A stretch of DNA of 7,848 nt from DATAEU01 sp046724395 (GCA_046724395.1 JBKOWM010000078.1:1-7848), one strand, 5' to 3'. Counted from the stretch's first letter, positions 1 to 6,985 are shown. Program-made: numbers and translations. The notes: generated by a model not told the origin, from the letters alone.

Positions 1-614
1 GCCATGACGTCGCCCTTCGTGATCCGTCCCCCCGTTCCGGTTCCGTGGACCTGAGAAAGGTCGATTCCGTGCTCGGCCGCCAGCCGCCGGACGATGGGAG
101 AGAGGATCTGCGACCTCGGACCGCGGTCGGGCGCTGCCGCCGCCGTGGTGGTGGTGGTGGTGTCCTCGGTCACGGCCGGAGCTCTCGCGGGCGACTCGCT
201 GGCGGGTGACGGCGACTTGCCGGCGGCGGCGGGCACAGCGGCGGCCGGTTCCACCTGCGGCGTCTCGACCGCGGCGGTCGACTGCACCGGCGTTCCCGGC
301 GCCCCACCGGGCTCCGCCTCGGACGGCGGGCGCTCCGTCGCCGCCTCGGCGCTTGCCGCCGGTTCCGCGCCCGCACCGTCTCCGGCCTCGATCTCGCCGA
401 CCGGCGTCCCCACGCCGACCGTCTGCCCCTCCTGAACGAGGATCTTCGTCAGCGTCCCGGCGGTGGGCGACGGCACCTCGGTGTCGACCTTGTCTGTCGA
501 GATCTCGAAGAGTGGGTCGTCCTGTGCGACCGAGTCGCCCTCCTTCTTCAGCCACTTGAGAATGGTGCCCTCGACGACCGTCTCGCCGAGCTGCGGCATG
601 TTGATCGTGGTCAT
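1..614 (-). CDS. 2-oxo acid dehydrogenase E2 (dihydrolipoyl acyltransferase), N-terminal part, cut by window edge
   Basis: E2 is the core of the 2-oxo acid dehydrogenase complex; its lipoyl arm carries the acyl group from E1 to CoA. The visible 204 codons start with a lipoyl domain (about residues 1-78) opening MPQLGETVVEGTI, with the lipoylated lysine at K42 in STDKVDTE. An Ala/Pro/Thr-rich flexible linker follows (about 80-168), including a six-Thr run. Next is a peripheral subunit-binding domain from about residue 172 (SPIVRRLAAEHGIDL, then GTGTGGRITKGDV), which docks E1 and/or E3. The catalytic acyltransferase domain (HxxxDG motif) lies beyond position 1 and is not seen. The ATG at 614 follows GGAGGGG by a few bases and lies 13 bases after the E1 beta stop, so it is the last visible gene of the operon. 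Only one lipoyl domain is present before the binding domain. Whether the acyl group is acetyl or branched-chain cannot be told from this part. Confidence 0.93.
   Translation of the reverse strand, partial: MTTINMPQLGETVVEGTILKWLKKEGDSVAQDDPLFEISTDKVDTEVPSPTAGTLTKILVQEGQTVGVGTPVGEIEAGDGAGAEPAASAEAATERPPSEAEPGGAPGTPVQSTAAVETPQVEPAAAVPAAAGKSPSPASESPARAPAVTEDTTTTTTAAAAPDRGPRSQILSPIVRRLAAEHGIDLSQVHGTGTGGRITKGDVM
145..162. repeat. (GTG)6 trinucleotide tract encoding poly-Thr in the E2 linker
   Basis: Six consecutive GTG units on the plus strand read as five ACC codons plus ACG on the minus strand, giving six threonines in the E2 interdomain linker. Such linkers tolerate length change, so the tract could vary between strains by slippage. 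It has no evident function of its own. Confidence 0.7.
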
Positions 615-627
615 CGCCCCTCCGGCA

Positions 628-1674
628 TCACCAGGCGGACAGCTTGCGCGCGGCCTCCACGATGTCCGACACCTGCGGGAGGTACGCGTCCTCGAGCGAG
701 GGAGAAAACGGCACGGGGACGTTGGGGGGCGCGAGCCGCGTCACGGGCGCGTCGAGGTGCTGGAACCCCTCCTCCGCGATGACCGACGCGACCTCGGCTC
801 CGGTGCCGAGGAACCGGTGGCTCTCGTACAGCACGAGGGCCCGGCTAGTCTTCTCGACCGAACGCAAGACGGTCTGGGTGTCAAGGGGCAGGATCGTTCG
901 CAGGTCGACGACCTCGGCGGAGATCCCCTCCTGCTCCAGCAGCTCGGCCGCCTCGAGGCCGAGATGCGCCATCATGCCGTACGTCACGATCGACAGGTCC
1001 GTTCCCTCTCGTCGAACGCGCGCCTGCCCGATCGGGATCAGGAAGTCCGGATCATCGGAGACGGGTTCGCGGATCCGGCGGTAGATCCACTTGTGCTCCA
1101 GGAACACGCACGGGTTGTCGTCGCGGATCGCCGATTTGAGCAGCCCCTTCGCGTCCTCAGGAAAGGCGGGACAGATGACCTTCAAACCCGGTGCATATGC
1201 GAACCACGGCTCGGGGTTCTCCGAGTGGAACGAGCTCGCGCGAACGCCGCCGCCGGAAGGCGCGCGCAGCACGATCGGGACCGGGACGCCGCTTCGGTAG
1301 TGGTAGCGCGCCGCCGCCGTGACGATCTCGTCAAAGCCAGAGGTCATGAAGTCCGCGTACTGGAACTCGGCCACCGGACGCAGTCCCTCCATCGCGGCGC
1401 CCACCGACATTCCCACGATCGTCTCCTCCGCGATCGGGGTGTCCATTACCCGCGCTGGCCCGAAGCGATCGATGAATCCCTCGGTGACCTTGAACGCCCC
1501 TCCGTAGACGCCGATGTCCTCGCCGAGGAGGAACACACGCTCGTCGCGCTCCATCTCCTCCCACAGCGCCTCGGCGATAGCGATCAGGTAAGTCGCCTGC
1601 CCGTCCTCGGTCCGCTTGCCGCGCGGCTCCGCCCCGTGGCCAGCGGCCCCCGCCTCGACGGTCGCCTGCGCCAT
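628..1674 (-). CDS. 2-oxo acid dehydrogenase E1 component, beta subunit
   Basis: A 348-residue beta subunit of the thiamine-diphosphate (TPP)-dependent E1, which pairs with the E1 alpha encoded just upstream to decarboxylate a 2-oxo acid and acylate the lipoyl arm of E2. A charged and Ala-rich extension of about 26 residues precedes the pyrimidine-binding domain. Family signatures are GEDIGVYGGAFKVTEG (about 51-66), DTPIAEETIVG (78-88, with E83 the conserved Glu that contacts the TPP aminopyrimidine in this family), RAPSGGGVR, HSENPEPWFAYAPGLKV and DAKGLLKSAIRDDNPCVFLEHK, followed by the transketolase C-terminal domain. The ATG at 1674 overlaps the E1 alpha stop as TGATG, with a G-run 8 bases upstream; an upstream extension of this open frame runs through E1 alpha and is not real. 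The motifs fit the pyruvate/branched-chain/acetoin group, so the substrate is left open. Confidence 0.95.
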   Translation of the reverse strand: MAQATVEAGAAGHGAEPRGKRTEDGQATYLIAIAEALWEEMERDERVFLLGEDIGVYGGAFKVTEGFIDRFGPARVMDTPIAEETIVGMSVGAAMEGLRPVAEFQYADFMTSGFDEIVTAAARYHYRSGVPVPIVLRAPSGGGVRASSFHSENPEPWFAYAPGLKVICPAFPEDAKGLLKSAIRDDNPCVFLEHKWIYRRIREPVSDDPDFLIPIGQARVRREGTDLSIVTYGMMAHLGLEAAELLEQEGISAEVVDLRTILPLDTQTVLRSVEKTSRALVLYESHRFLGTGAEVASVIAEEGFQHLDAPVTRLAPPNVPVPFSPSLEDAYLPQVSDIVEAARKLSAW

Positions 1675-2738
1675 CAGCCGGTCCCCCCGTCGCGCGGGGG
1701 CTCGCTCGTCCAGTAGCCGTCCTCGACCCACAGACCTTTCGTCACGTCGGTGCCGACCGGGAACGGCGAAGACTGCGCGAACTCGTACCCGGCCTCGAAG
1801 TCCCGCTCTACGCGTTCCTGGATGCGCCGGACGTCGTCCTCGTCCACCACGCCGCGAGTCAGCAAGAGCTCGCGGAAGCGCTTGACCGGATCCTTGTCGC
1901 GCATGAACTCCTCGAGTAGCTCCTTCGGTACGTACTTGGCCGGGTCGTGGCCGGCATGGCCGCGCCACCGCAGCGACACCGACTCGATCAGCGACGGCCC
2001 TTCCCCCGCCCGCGCCCGCTCGACGGCGTCGTGCGCGACCCGGTACACGTCGAGGACGTCCTGCCCGTCGACCCGAACACCCGGAATCCCGTAGGCCGCC
2101 GCTCGCTCGGCGATAGTCGGTACCGGGACCTCGAGGTCGTTGGGCGTGGAGTACGCGTACAGGTTGTTGTTGACGACCCAGACGACCGGCAGCTGATGTA
2201 CGGCCGAGACGTTCAGCGCCTCGTGCCACCGGCCGTTGGACGTCGCCCCGTCGCCGCAGATCGCCATCGCCACGTTGGGCCGACCCGTCCGCTTGTATGC
2301 GAGCGCGGCGCCGGCGGCGGGCGGGTAGGCGATCGGAAGGTGCGACATGACCGTCCACGTCCGGTTGCCAGCCCAGTCGCCGATATGACTGTTGCCGTCG
2401 CGTCCCCGGGTGTAGCCGTCGATCCGTCCCCAGAACTGCGCCATCACCCGCTTGAGCTCGAGGCCCTTGGCGAGCTGCGCCGACAGATCGCGGTGCGTCG
2501 GAAACAGTGAGTCGTCGTCCCGCAGGGCGGACACGACACCGACGTGTGTTCCCTCCTGGCCGCGCCCTGAGTAGATCGCGCCGGGCAGGCGGCCCTGGCG
2601 GTACAGGGCCTCCATCCGCTCGTCGAAGTAGCGGCACAGCGTGAGCGTGAGTAACAGCTCGCGCAGCCGATCGTCGGACAGCCCGACGCGCCAGTCGGCC
2701 TCGGCCTGCGTCTGATTCTCGGAAACCTTTGTCGCCAC
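1674..2738 (-). CDS. 2-oxo acid dehydrogenase E1 component, alpha subunit
   Basis: A 354-residue alpha subunit of the TPP-dependent E1. It carries the TPP/Mg motif GDGATSNG (162-169) closed by VVNNN (188-192), the usual GDG...N spacing. Upstream lie the conserved GRGQEGTHVG (58-67) and FPTHRD (79-84) segments, plus GRDGNSHIGD. The loop RGHAGHDPAKYVPKE (about 258-272) corresponds to the active-site/phosphorylation loop of this family; its sequence is not the eukaryotic PDH form. The start is GTG at 2738, preceded by AAGGGG that overlaps the TAA of the dihydrolipoamide dehydrogenase gene 9 bases upstream; the next Met is residue 42, inside the conserved domain, so GTG is preferred. It overlaps the E1 beta start by one base. 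Pyruvate, branched-chain 2-oxo acid or acetoin dehydrogenase are all possible. Confidence 0.95.
   Translation of the reverse strand: MATKVSENQTQAEADWRVGLSDDRLRELLLTLTLCRYFDERMEALYRQGRLPGAIYSGRGQEGTHVGVVSALRDDDSLFPTHRDLSAQLAKGLELKRVMAQFWGRIDGYTRGRDGNSHIGDWAGNRTWTVMSHLPIAYPPAAGAALAYKRTGRPNVAMAICGDGATSNGRWHEALNVSAVHQLPVVWVVNNNLYAYSTPNDLEVPVPTIAERAAAYGIPGVRVDGQDVLDVYRVAHDAVERARAGEGPSLIESVSLRWRGHAGHDPAKYVPKELLEEFMRDKDPVKRFRELLLTRGVVDEDDVRRIQERVERDFEAGYEFAQSSPFPVGTDVTKGLWVEDGYWTSEPPRDGGTG
1684..1700 (-). promoter_or_regulatory. Hairpin covering the E1 beta ribosome binding site at the E1 alpha/E1 beta junction
   Basis: In the mRNA, CCCCCG (1700-1695) can pair with CGGGGG (1689-1684) across a 5-base loop. 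The 3' arm holds most of the GGGGGG run that is the only Shine-Dalgarno-like sequence for E1 beta, 8 bases before its ATG. A ribosome finishing E1 alpha would melt it, which fits the TGATG overlap and translational coupling. The same bases encode the E1 alpha tail (PPRDGG), so the fold may be incidental in GC-rich DNA. Confidence 0.35.
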
Positions 2739-2747
2739 GGGATCCCC

Positions 2748-4127
2748 TTACACCGAGTGCAACGGCTTGCCGGCGAGCGCGAGGAATGCCTCGCCGACCC
2801 CCTCGGACAGGGTCGGGTGCGGATGGAACAGCGCCGCGACGTCCTCGACGGATGCCTCCCAGTTCGTGATCAGCATTCCCTCCGAGATGAGGTCGGTCAC
2901 ATGAGGCCCGACCATGTGGATGCCCAGGACCGGCCCCCCGTCCTTCTCGGCGACGACCTTGACCAGGCCGTTCTCGGCGAGGATGTTCGCCTTGCCGACG
3001 CCCTGAAGGCTGAATTTCTCGACCTCGACGTCGTGACCGCGATCGGCGGCCTGCGTCTGCGTCAAGCCGACAGACGCTATCTCCGGGCTGCTGAACGTCA
3101 CCCGCGGGATGCCGGCGTAGTCGATGTCCGGGACAGCCCGGCCCGCGATCCGCTCTGCCACGGCGTAGCCCTCCGTGAACGCGACGTGAGCCAGCTGCAG
3201 CGGCGTCGCCGCGACGTCTCCGACCGCCCAGACATGGGGCGCCGTCGACCGAAGCTGACCGTCAACCTTCACGAACCCGCGGTCGAGCTCCACCCCCACA
3301 TCGGCGAGGCCGAGCTCGGTCGTCACCGGTCCGCGACCGACGGCGATGAGGCAGACGTCGGCGCGAGCGGTCTTCGTCTCGCCGCCGGCGTCGTAGACGA
3401 CGCTTACCTCGTCCTCCCCCTCGTCGATGCCCTGCACCTTGGCTCCCGGAAAGCCCTGAATGCCGCGCCGGCGCAGATGACGCGCGACCTCCTTCGAGAC
3501 GTCCTCGTCCTCGAGTGGCGCGAGCCGCGACAGGGCCTCGATGACGGTCACGTCGGCCCCGAACGACCGGTAGAGCGACGCGAACTCGAGCCCGACCGCG
3601 CCGGCGCCGATCACGACGGCAGACGATGGGATGCGCGGGTAGAACAGCGCCTGGTCGCTCGTGATGATCCGCTCGCCGATCGACAGCCCCGGGAGCAACT
3701 TGGGCGCTGAGCCGGTTGCAACCACCACGTCTGCCGCCTCCAGACGTCGGCCGTCGACGTCGACGCCGGGCCCCGGAAGAAGCCTCGCGGCCGCATGGAA
3801 GACGTCGATCTTGCGAGCACGCACGACGCCGGTCAGACCCGAGACGAGCTTGTCGACGATCTTCGCCTCGAACGACTTGACGCCGTCCCAGTCCGGCTCA
3901 CCGGATGCCTTTACGCCCCACTCGTCCGCGCGATTGACGGTGTCGACGACGGCGGCCGCCTGCAACAGCGCCTTTGTCGGAATGCATCCCCGGAGCAGAC
4001 AGGTCCCGCCGAGTCGTTCGTCCCGCTCGATCAGGGCGACGTGCTTGCCGAGCTGGGCGGCGCGAAGGGCGCACGAGTAGCCGCCGGTCCCCGCGCCGAT
4101 GACGACTACGTCGTATGCATCGGACAT
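2748..4127 (-). CDS. lpdA: Dihydrolipoamide dehydrogenase (E3)
   Basis: A 459-residue flavoprotein that reoxidises the dihydrolipoyl arm of E2 and passes electrons through a disulfide and FAD to NAD+. Domains in order are: FAD-binding GAGTGG (11-16); redox disulfide GGTCLLRGCIPTK (C43 and C48); ATGS (137-140); NAD-binding GAGAVG (174-179); second FAD motif VGDVA followed by LAHVAFTEG; and a C-terminal dimerisation domain ending in the HPHPTLSE active site (H437, E442). Length matches the family. The ATG at 4127 puts the FAD motif at the normal distance from the N-terminus; the frame stays open upstream to about 4526 but that part has no Lpd similarity and lies antisense-free over the lipoprotein gene in another frame. 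No Shine-Dalgarno is visible. It is first in the lpd-E1 alpha-E1 beta-E2 operon and could also serve other complexes. Confidence 0.97.
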   Translation of the reverse strand: MSDAYDVVVIGAGTGGYSCALRAAQLGKHVALIERDERLGGTCLLRGCIPTKALLQAAAVVDTVNRADEWGVKASGEPDWDGVKSFEAKIVDKLVSGLTGVVRARKIDVFHAAARLLPGPGVDVDGRRLEAADVVVATGSAPKLLPGLSIGERIITSDQALFYPRIPSSAVVIGAGAVGLEFASLYRSFGADVTVIEALSRLAPLEDEDVSKEVARHLRRRGIQGFPGAKVQGIDEGEDEVSVVYDAGGETKTARADVCLIAVGRGPVTTELGLADVGVELDRGFVKVDGQLRSTAPHVWAVGDVAATPLQLAHVAFTEGYAVAERIAGRAVPDIDYAGIPRVTFSSPEIASVGLTQTQAADRGHDVEVEKFSLQGVGKANILAENGLVKVVAEKDGGPVLGIHMVGPHVTDLISEGMLITNWEASVEDVAALFHPHPTLSEGVGEAFLALAGKPLHSV

Positions 4128-4135
4128 CGAAGGCC

Positions 4136-4141
4136 ATGTTA
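4136..4141 (-). promoter_or_regulatory. Possible -10 element for a leaderless lpd operon transcript
   Basis: TAACAT (TANNNT form) lies 8 bases before the lpd ATG, so a start site 6-8 bases downstream would fall at or next to the start codon. That would explain the absence of a Shine-Dalgarno. No recognisable -35 is seen 16-18 bases upstream, so this is tentative; read-through from the lipoprotein gene 70 bases upstream is the alternative. Confidence 0.25.
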
Positions 4142-4197
4142 CAGCCGGCCTCCGCTTCACCTCCGAGCGTCGTCGCTGTTCGCCCGGCCGCCCGTGG

Positions 4198-4899
4198 TCA
4201 GAGCGATCGGCCGAGCTTCGCCGCTCGGATGAGGTCCTCCACGCTCGCGGTCCCGAACTGGGTCCCGGCGAGCAGCGTTCGCAGCATCCGGGGCGCCCGC
4301 GGGCCATCGGGAACGATCGCCACAACCATGTACAGCCCGGACGCCGGGATCCCGACTCTGTGAAGCGGTCCGTACCCTGGCGCGGCCACGAAGTACGCGA
4401 ACCGCGTCGGTTCACGCGCACGAGCGCAGACCCCGCGCCCGACGGCGACGTAATCACCCGGCGAATCGGCGTCGCCGTTCGCGAAGGACGGGCGATGGTC
4501 GGCGTAGATCGTGGGCGCCAGGACATCGCAACCGCCCTGCTCGGTTAGTCGCCCGACCGCGGCGTTTCGCGCGGCGAGGTAATAGTAGTCGGACGGGACG
4601 CCCACCCGCGTCCCGTCGATCCATACCGCCGCCATCCCAGCCGCGACCCTGCCGGGCGGACCCTGCGTCGGCGGGGACGCGACGAACCCGCGTTCGAAGC
4701 TGCCCCGGCCTCCCGCGAGCCTAGGCTCCCAACCGTCGGGAATGAGGGCGTGAACGTCGCCCGCCGTGACACCCTTGAAGGGCGTCGGCGACTCTTGCAC
4801 CGACAGCGCGTCGGCGGCGGCGGGCGTCGTCTGGAACGTCGCGGCGCGGCAGCCCGCGGCGACGAGGGCGGTAAGCAGGCATCCGATCGCTTTGCGCAC
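4198..4899 (-). CDS. Predicted lipoprotein of unknown function
   Basis: I do not recognise a family. With GTG at 4899 the product is 233 residues and begins MRKAIGCLLTALVAAGC, a short type II signal peptide with a plausible lipobox ending at C17, so a membrane-anchored extracytoplasmic lipoprotein is inferred. The mature part starts with an Ala/Thr/Ser/Pro-rich spacer (about 18-40), then a compact mixed domain with IPDGWEPR (53-60), a Tyr cluster YYYLAARNAA, two further cysteines (C124, C158) that could form a disulfide, and FAYFVAAPG. It ends in a segment resembling the tail of a globular domain (MVVAIVPDGP, then a terminal helix). A weak GAGG lies 9 bases before the GTG. The open frame continues upstream to 5193 but there it overlaps the kinase gene antiparallel-free in the same strand, so GTG 4899 is preferred. 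It sits between the two-component genes and the dehydrogenase operon, same strand. Confidence 0.7.
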   Translation of the reverse strand: MRKAIGCLLTALVAAGCRAATFQTTPAAADALSVQESPTPFKGVTAGDVHALIPDGWEPRLAGGRGSFERGFVASPPTQGPPGRVAAGMAAVWIDGTRVGVPSDYYYLAARNAAVGRLTEQGGCDVLAPTIYADHRPSFANGDADSPGDYVAVGRGVCARAREPTRFAYFVAAPGYGPLHRVGIPASGLYMVVAIVPDGPRAPRMLRTLLAGTQFGTASVEDLIRAAKLGRSL

Positions 4900-4917
4900 C
4901 CTCTCGAACCTCGACCG

Positions 4918-4951
4918 AGCATAGCCCGGGCCGCCCGATGGCCGCCATCGG
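4918..4951 (-). promoter_or_regulatory. Candidate promoter/operator of the lipoprotein gene (palindrome plus -10-like TATGCT)
   Basis: The gap between the kinase stop (4970) and the lipoprotein start (4899) holds CCGATGGC-C-GCCATCGG (4935-4951), a perfect 8-base inverted repeat with a one-base centre. Seventeen bases or less downstream on the minus strand is TATGCT (4923-4918), a TANNNT-type -10. The palindrome would cover the -35 position, where no TTGACA is seen, as expected for an operator or activator site. It could instead act as a weak hairpin ending the kinase transcript, but it lacks a T-run. Confidence 0.3.
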
Positions 4952-4969
4952 ACCGAAGTCGTCGCCCGA

Positions 4970-6250
4970 TCAGGACGCCTCGAGCGCGGGCGGTGAAACG
5001 GACCGCAGCGCTGGCGCGTCCGCGTCCACGACGGCAGGCGACTCCGGCCCGACGATGGCTGGGCGCTCGGTGAGCCGCTCGCCGCGCGTGACCGGCAGGC
5101 AAAACGAGACCCTCGTGCCGCCGGCGGGCAGCGGGTCGGCCCAAACGATGCCCCCGTGCTGCACGATGAGCTGACGTGCCAGGTGCAGACCAAGGCCGAT
5201 CCCCGACCTCTTCTTGCGCAAGATCTCCTCGCCCGTCGAGAACGGCTGGTTGAACGCCTGCATCGCGATGTCTCGCGCCATGCCCTGCCCGTGGTCGGTG
5301 ATCGAGACGACGACGCCCTCCTCCAGCGTTCGTGCCCGTACCTCGACGCTCCCGCCGTCCAACGAGTACCGGCACGCGTTGTCGATGAGCTGCCGGACGA
5401 CCTCGGAGATCCGGCCCTGGTCGGCGACCGCGCACAAGCGCTCGGGAAGCGCCTGCTCGATCGCGATCGACGGGTATCGGCGCGCGGTGTCGTCGGCGAC
5501 GTGCCGGATGATCGGACCCAGGTCGGTCTCGATGAGCTGTAGAAGGAGGGTTCCGCGGTCGAGTTCGGCGATCGTGAGCAGCTCGTCGACGAGGGTCATG
5601 AGCCTCTCGAGCGATCCCTCGAGCCTGCCGAGGAACTCCTGGCGCTCCTCATCCGGAATACCGCGGTGCTTGAGGACGTACGCGATCCCCTTTGCCACCG
5701 TGACGGGGGTTCGGAGCTCGTGCGAGACGTTCGCCAGAAACTCCGCCTTGGCGCTCGTGAGCACGTCGAGCTGCTCCGACGTGTCGGCCAGCGCGGTTTC
5801 CATCTCGCGCTGATGCCGCACGGCCTGCCCAAACCTCGCGCCGATCTGCTCGGCGATTCTCGGGCTGATGACGACGTTGCCGCCGAGCACCGGCATCACG
5901 GCCCGAGCGACGGCCTCGGGTCCATCATCCTTCAGCAGGTATCCCGATGCGCCGGCGCCGAGCATCTCGGCCGCGGTAAACGGGGACGGCAGCGTCGTCC
6001 AGCAGATCACGCGAGCTTCGGGAACGGTAGCCGTCAGCCGCCTGACGAGCTCGGCGCCGGCCAGTCCGTCCAGGCCGATCTCCGCCACGATGACCTCCGG
6101 CCGGGTGCGGGCAGCCGACTCGACGGCGCGAACCCCGTCCGTCACCACATCGGTCTCGACGTCCTCGCCCGACTTGAGCAGCGCGTACTGAAGCTGCGCC
6201 AGGCCCTCGGCCGTGTCGCAGAGCAAGACGCTCGTCGTCATCTGACCCAT
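4970..6250 (-). CDS. Hybrid histidine kinase: N-terminal degenerate receiver domain, HisKA and HATPase_c
   Basis: A 426-residue soluble sensor kinase with no membrane segment. Residues 7-122 form a receiver-like domain: D12 of the acidic pocket is present, T13 replaces the second acid, E57 replaces the phospho-acceptor Asp (VIVAEIGLDG), and the Thr (T85/T86) and Lys (K107, SGYLLKD) are kept. A short coiled segment (about 140-168) leads to HisKA with the phosphorylated H177 in NVSHELRTP. The HATPase domain has the N-box LIDNACRYS (N291), DHGQG (319-323), an F-box around 333-337 and GIGLGL (350-355). A Pro/Ala-rich tail of about 35 residues follows. It lies 77 bases downstream of a response regulator on the same strand, the likely partner. 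ATG 6250 or the internal ATG at codon 4 could start it; neither has a strong Shine-Dalgarno. What it senses is unknown; with no sensor domain, the receiver-like module probably takes the input. Confidence 0.93.
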   Translation of the reverse strand: MGQMTTSVLLCDTAEGLAQLQYALLKSGEDVETDVVTDGVRAVESAARTRPEVIVAEIGLDGLAGAELVRRLTATVPEARVICWTTLPSPFTAAEMLGAGASGYLLKDDGPEAVARAVMPVLGGNVVISPRIAEQIGARFGQAVRHQREMETALADTSEQLDVLTSAKAEFLANVSHELRTPVTVAKGIAYVLKHRGIPDEERQEFLGRLEGSLERLMTLVDELLTIAELDRGTLLLQLIETDLGPIIRHVADDTARRYPSIAIEQALPERLCAVADQGRISEVVRQLIDNACRYSLDGGSVEVRARTLEEGVVVSITDHGQGMARDIAMQAFNQPFSTGEEILRKKRSGIGLGLHLARQLIVQHGGIVWADPLPAGGTRVSFCLPVTRGERLTERPAIVGPESPAVVDADAPALRSVSPPALEAS

Positions 6251-6311
6251 GTATCGGGGGCCGAGAATCCCCGGTTGAGACGGCCAGACACCCCACCGGC
6301 TCGGGGGATGT

Positions 6312-6324
6312 CCCGCGAGGCGGG
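6312..6324 (-). other. Small hairpin just after the response regulator stop codon
   Basis: CCCGC-GAG-GCGGG forms a 5-bp stem with a 3-base loop immediately downstream of the TAG of the response regulator (6330-6328). There is no T-run after it on the minus strand, so it is at best a weak or Rho-assisted terminator or a processing/stability hairpin in the regulator-kinase mRNA. Confidence 0.2.
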
Positions 6325-6327
6325 TAC

Positions 6328-6963
6328 CTACTCGACGAGCCCGGTGCGGATGGCGATCGCGACCGCCTGGGCGCGGTCGTTGGCGCCCAGCTTCTCGAAG
6401 ATCCTTTCGAGGTGTGTTTTCACCGTATGCGGCGAGATCCCGAGGTCGTGCGCGACCTCCTTGGTAGTGGCGCCATACGCGACTTTTTGGAGGATCTCCT
6501 TCTCGCGCCGAGAGAGCGCGGCGGCGTCCTCCTTCTTCTCGGCCGTCTGCACCTCCTCGATAAAGGCGCGAGTCAACTGAGGGTGGATGACGGCCTTGCC
6601 CTCGACGGCGAGCCTTGCCGCGTTCACCAGCTCGTCGGCGGAGGTGTCCTTGAGCAGGTATCCGCTCACGCCCGCCTGGATCGCCTCCGAGATGGACGCG
6701 CGCGACTCGTCGACAGTCACGAGGATCACCTTGGTGGCGGGAGACGCCTGCCGGATCTCGCGCGCAGCCTCGATCCCGCCGATGCCCGGCATGCGCACGT
6801 CCATGAACACGACGTCGGGACGGAGTTCACCCGCCTCCTCGACGGCCTGCTCTCCGGTTCCCGCCTCGCCCACGACCTCCACGCCGTCCTGAGCGTCGAG
6901 GGCCGCATGCAATCCCTCGCGCGTGACTGGGTGGTCGTCGACGATCATGATCCGAATCGACAT
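6328..6963 (-). CDS. NarL/FixJ-family response regulator (receiver plus LuxR-type HTH)
   Basis: A 211-residue DNA-binding response regulator. The receiver has an intact phosphorylation site: D9 and D10 (IMIVDDHP), acceptor D55 (VVFMDVRMPG), T83 and K105 (SGYLLKD). After a charged linker (TAEKKEDAAA) comes the LuxR-type HTH at about residues 150-211, with LSRREKEILQKVAYGATTKEVAHDLGISPHTVKTHLERIFEKLG. It is therefore expected to be switched by phosphotransfer, most simply from the kinase encoded 77 bases downstream. ATG 6963 gives the standard N-terminus; upstream open frame (to 7149) crosses into the divergent gene and is rejected. No good Shine-Dalgarno is seen; GGCCTTCG directly precedes the ATG, as in front of lpd. 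Targets are unknown; nearby candidates are its own promoter, the lipoprotein and the dehydrogenase operon. Confidence 0.95.
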   Translation of the reverse strand: MSIRIMIVDDHPVTREGLHAALDAQDGVEVVGEAGTGEQAVEEAGELRPDVVFMDVRMPGIGGIEAAREIRQASPATKVILVTVDESRASISEAIQAGVSGYLLKDTSADELVNAARLAVEGKAVIHPQLTRAFIEEVQTAEKKEDAAALSRREKEILQKVAYGATTKEVAHDLGISPHTVKTHLERIFEKLGANDRAQAVAIAIRTGLVE

Positions 6964-6985
6964 CGAAGGCCCCAAAGCTCCGCTG

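Noticed and set aside
463..1716. Long open frame on the plus strand opposite E1 beta and E2
   Set aside because: It is antisense to two clearly conserved genes, shows low-complexity Arg/Asp-rich sequence typical of GC-rich shadow frames, and has no recognisable domain or ribosome binding site.
1675..2637. Upstream extension of the E1 beta frame
   Set aside because: It runs through E1 alpha in another frame and has Arg-rich shadow composition; E1 beta similarity begins only after the ATG at 1674.
4128..4526. Upstream extension of the dihydrolipoamide dehydrogenase frame
   Set aside because: The FAD motif sits at the normal distance from the ATG at 4127; the extension overlaps the lipoprotein gene in another frame and has no family similarity.
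4900..5193. Longer version of the lipoprotein gene starting inside the kinase gene
   Set aside because: It would overlap the kinase C-terminus by over 200 bases and hide the signal peptide; GTG 4899 gives a proper N-terminal signal.
6251..6327. GGGG/CCCC pairings in the gap between regulator and kinase as a strong terminator
   Set aside because: Stems are only about 5 bp and no T-run follows on the minus strand, so full termination between the two partner genes is unlikely.
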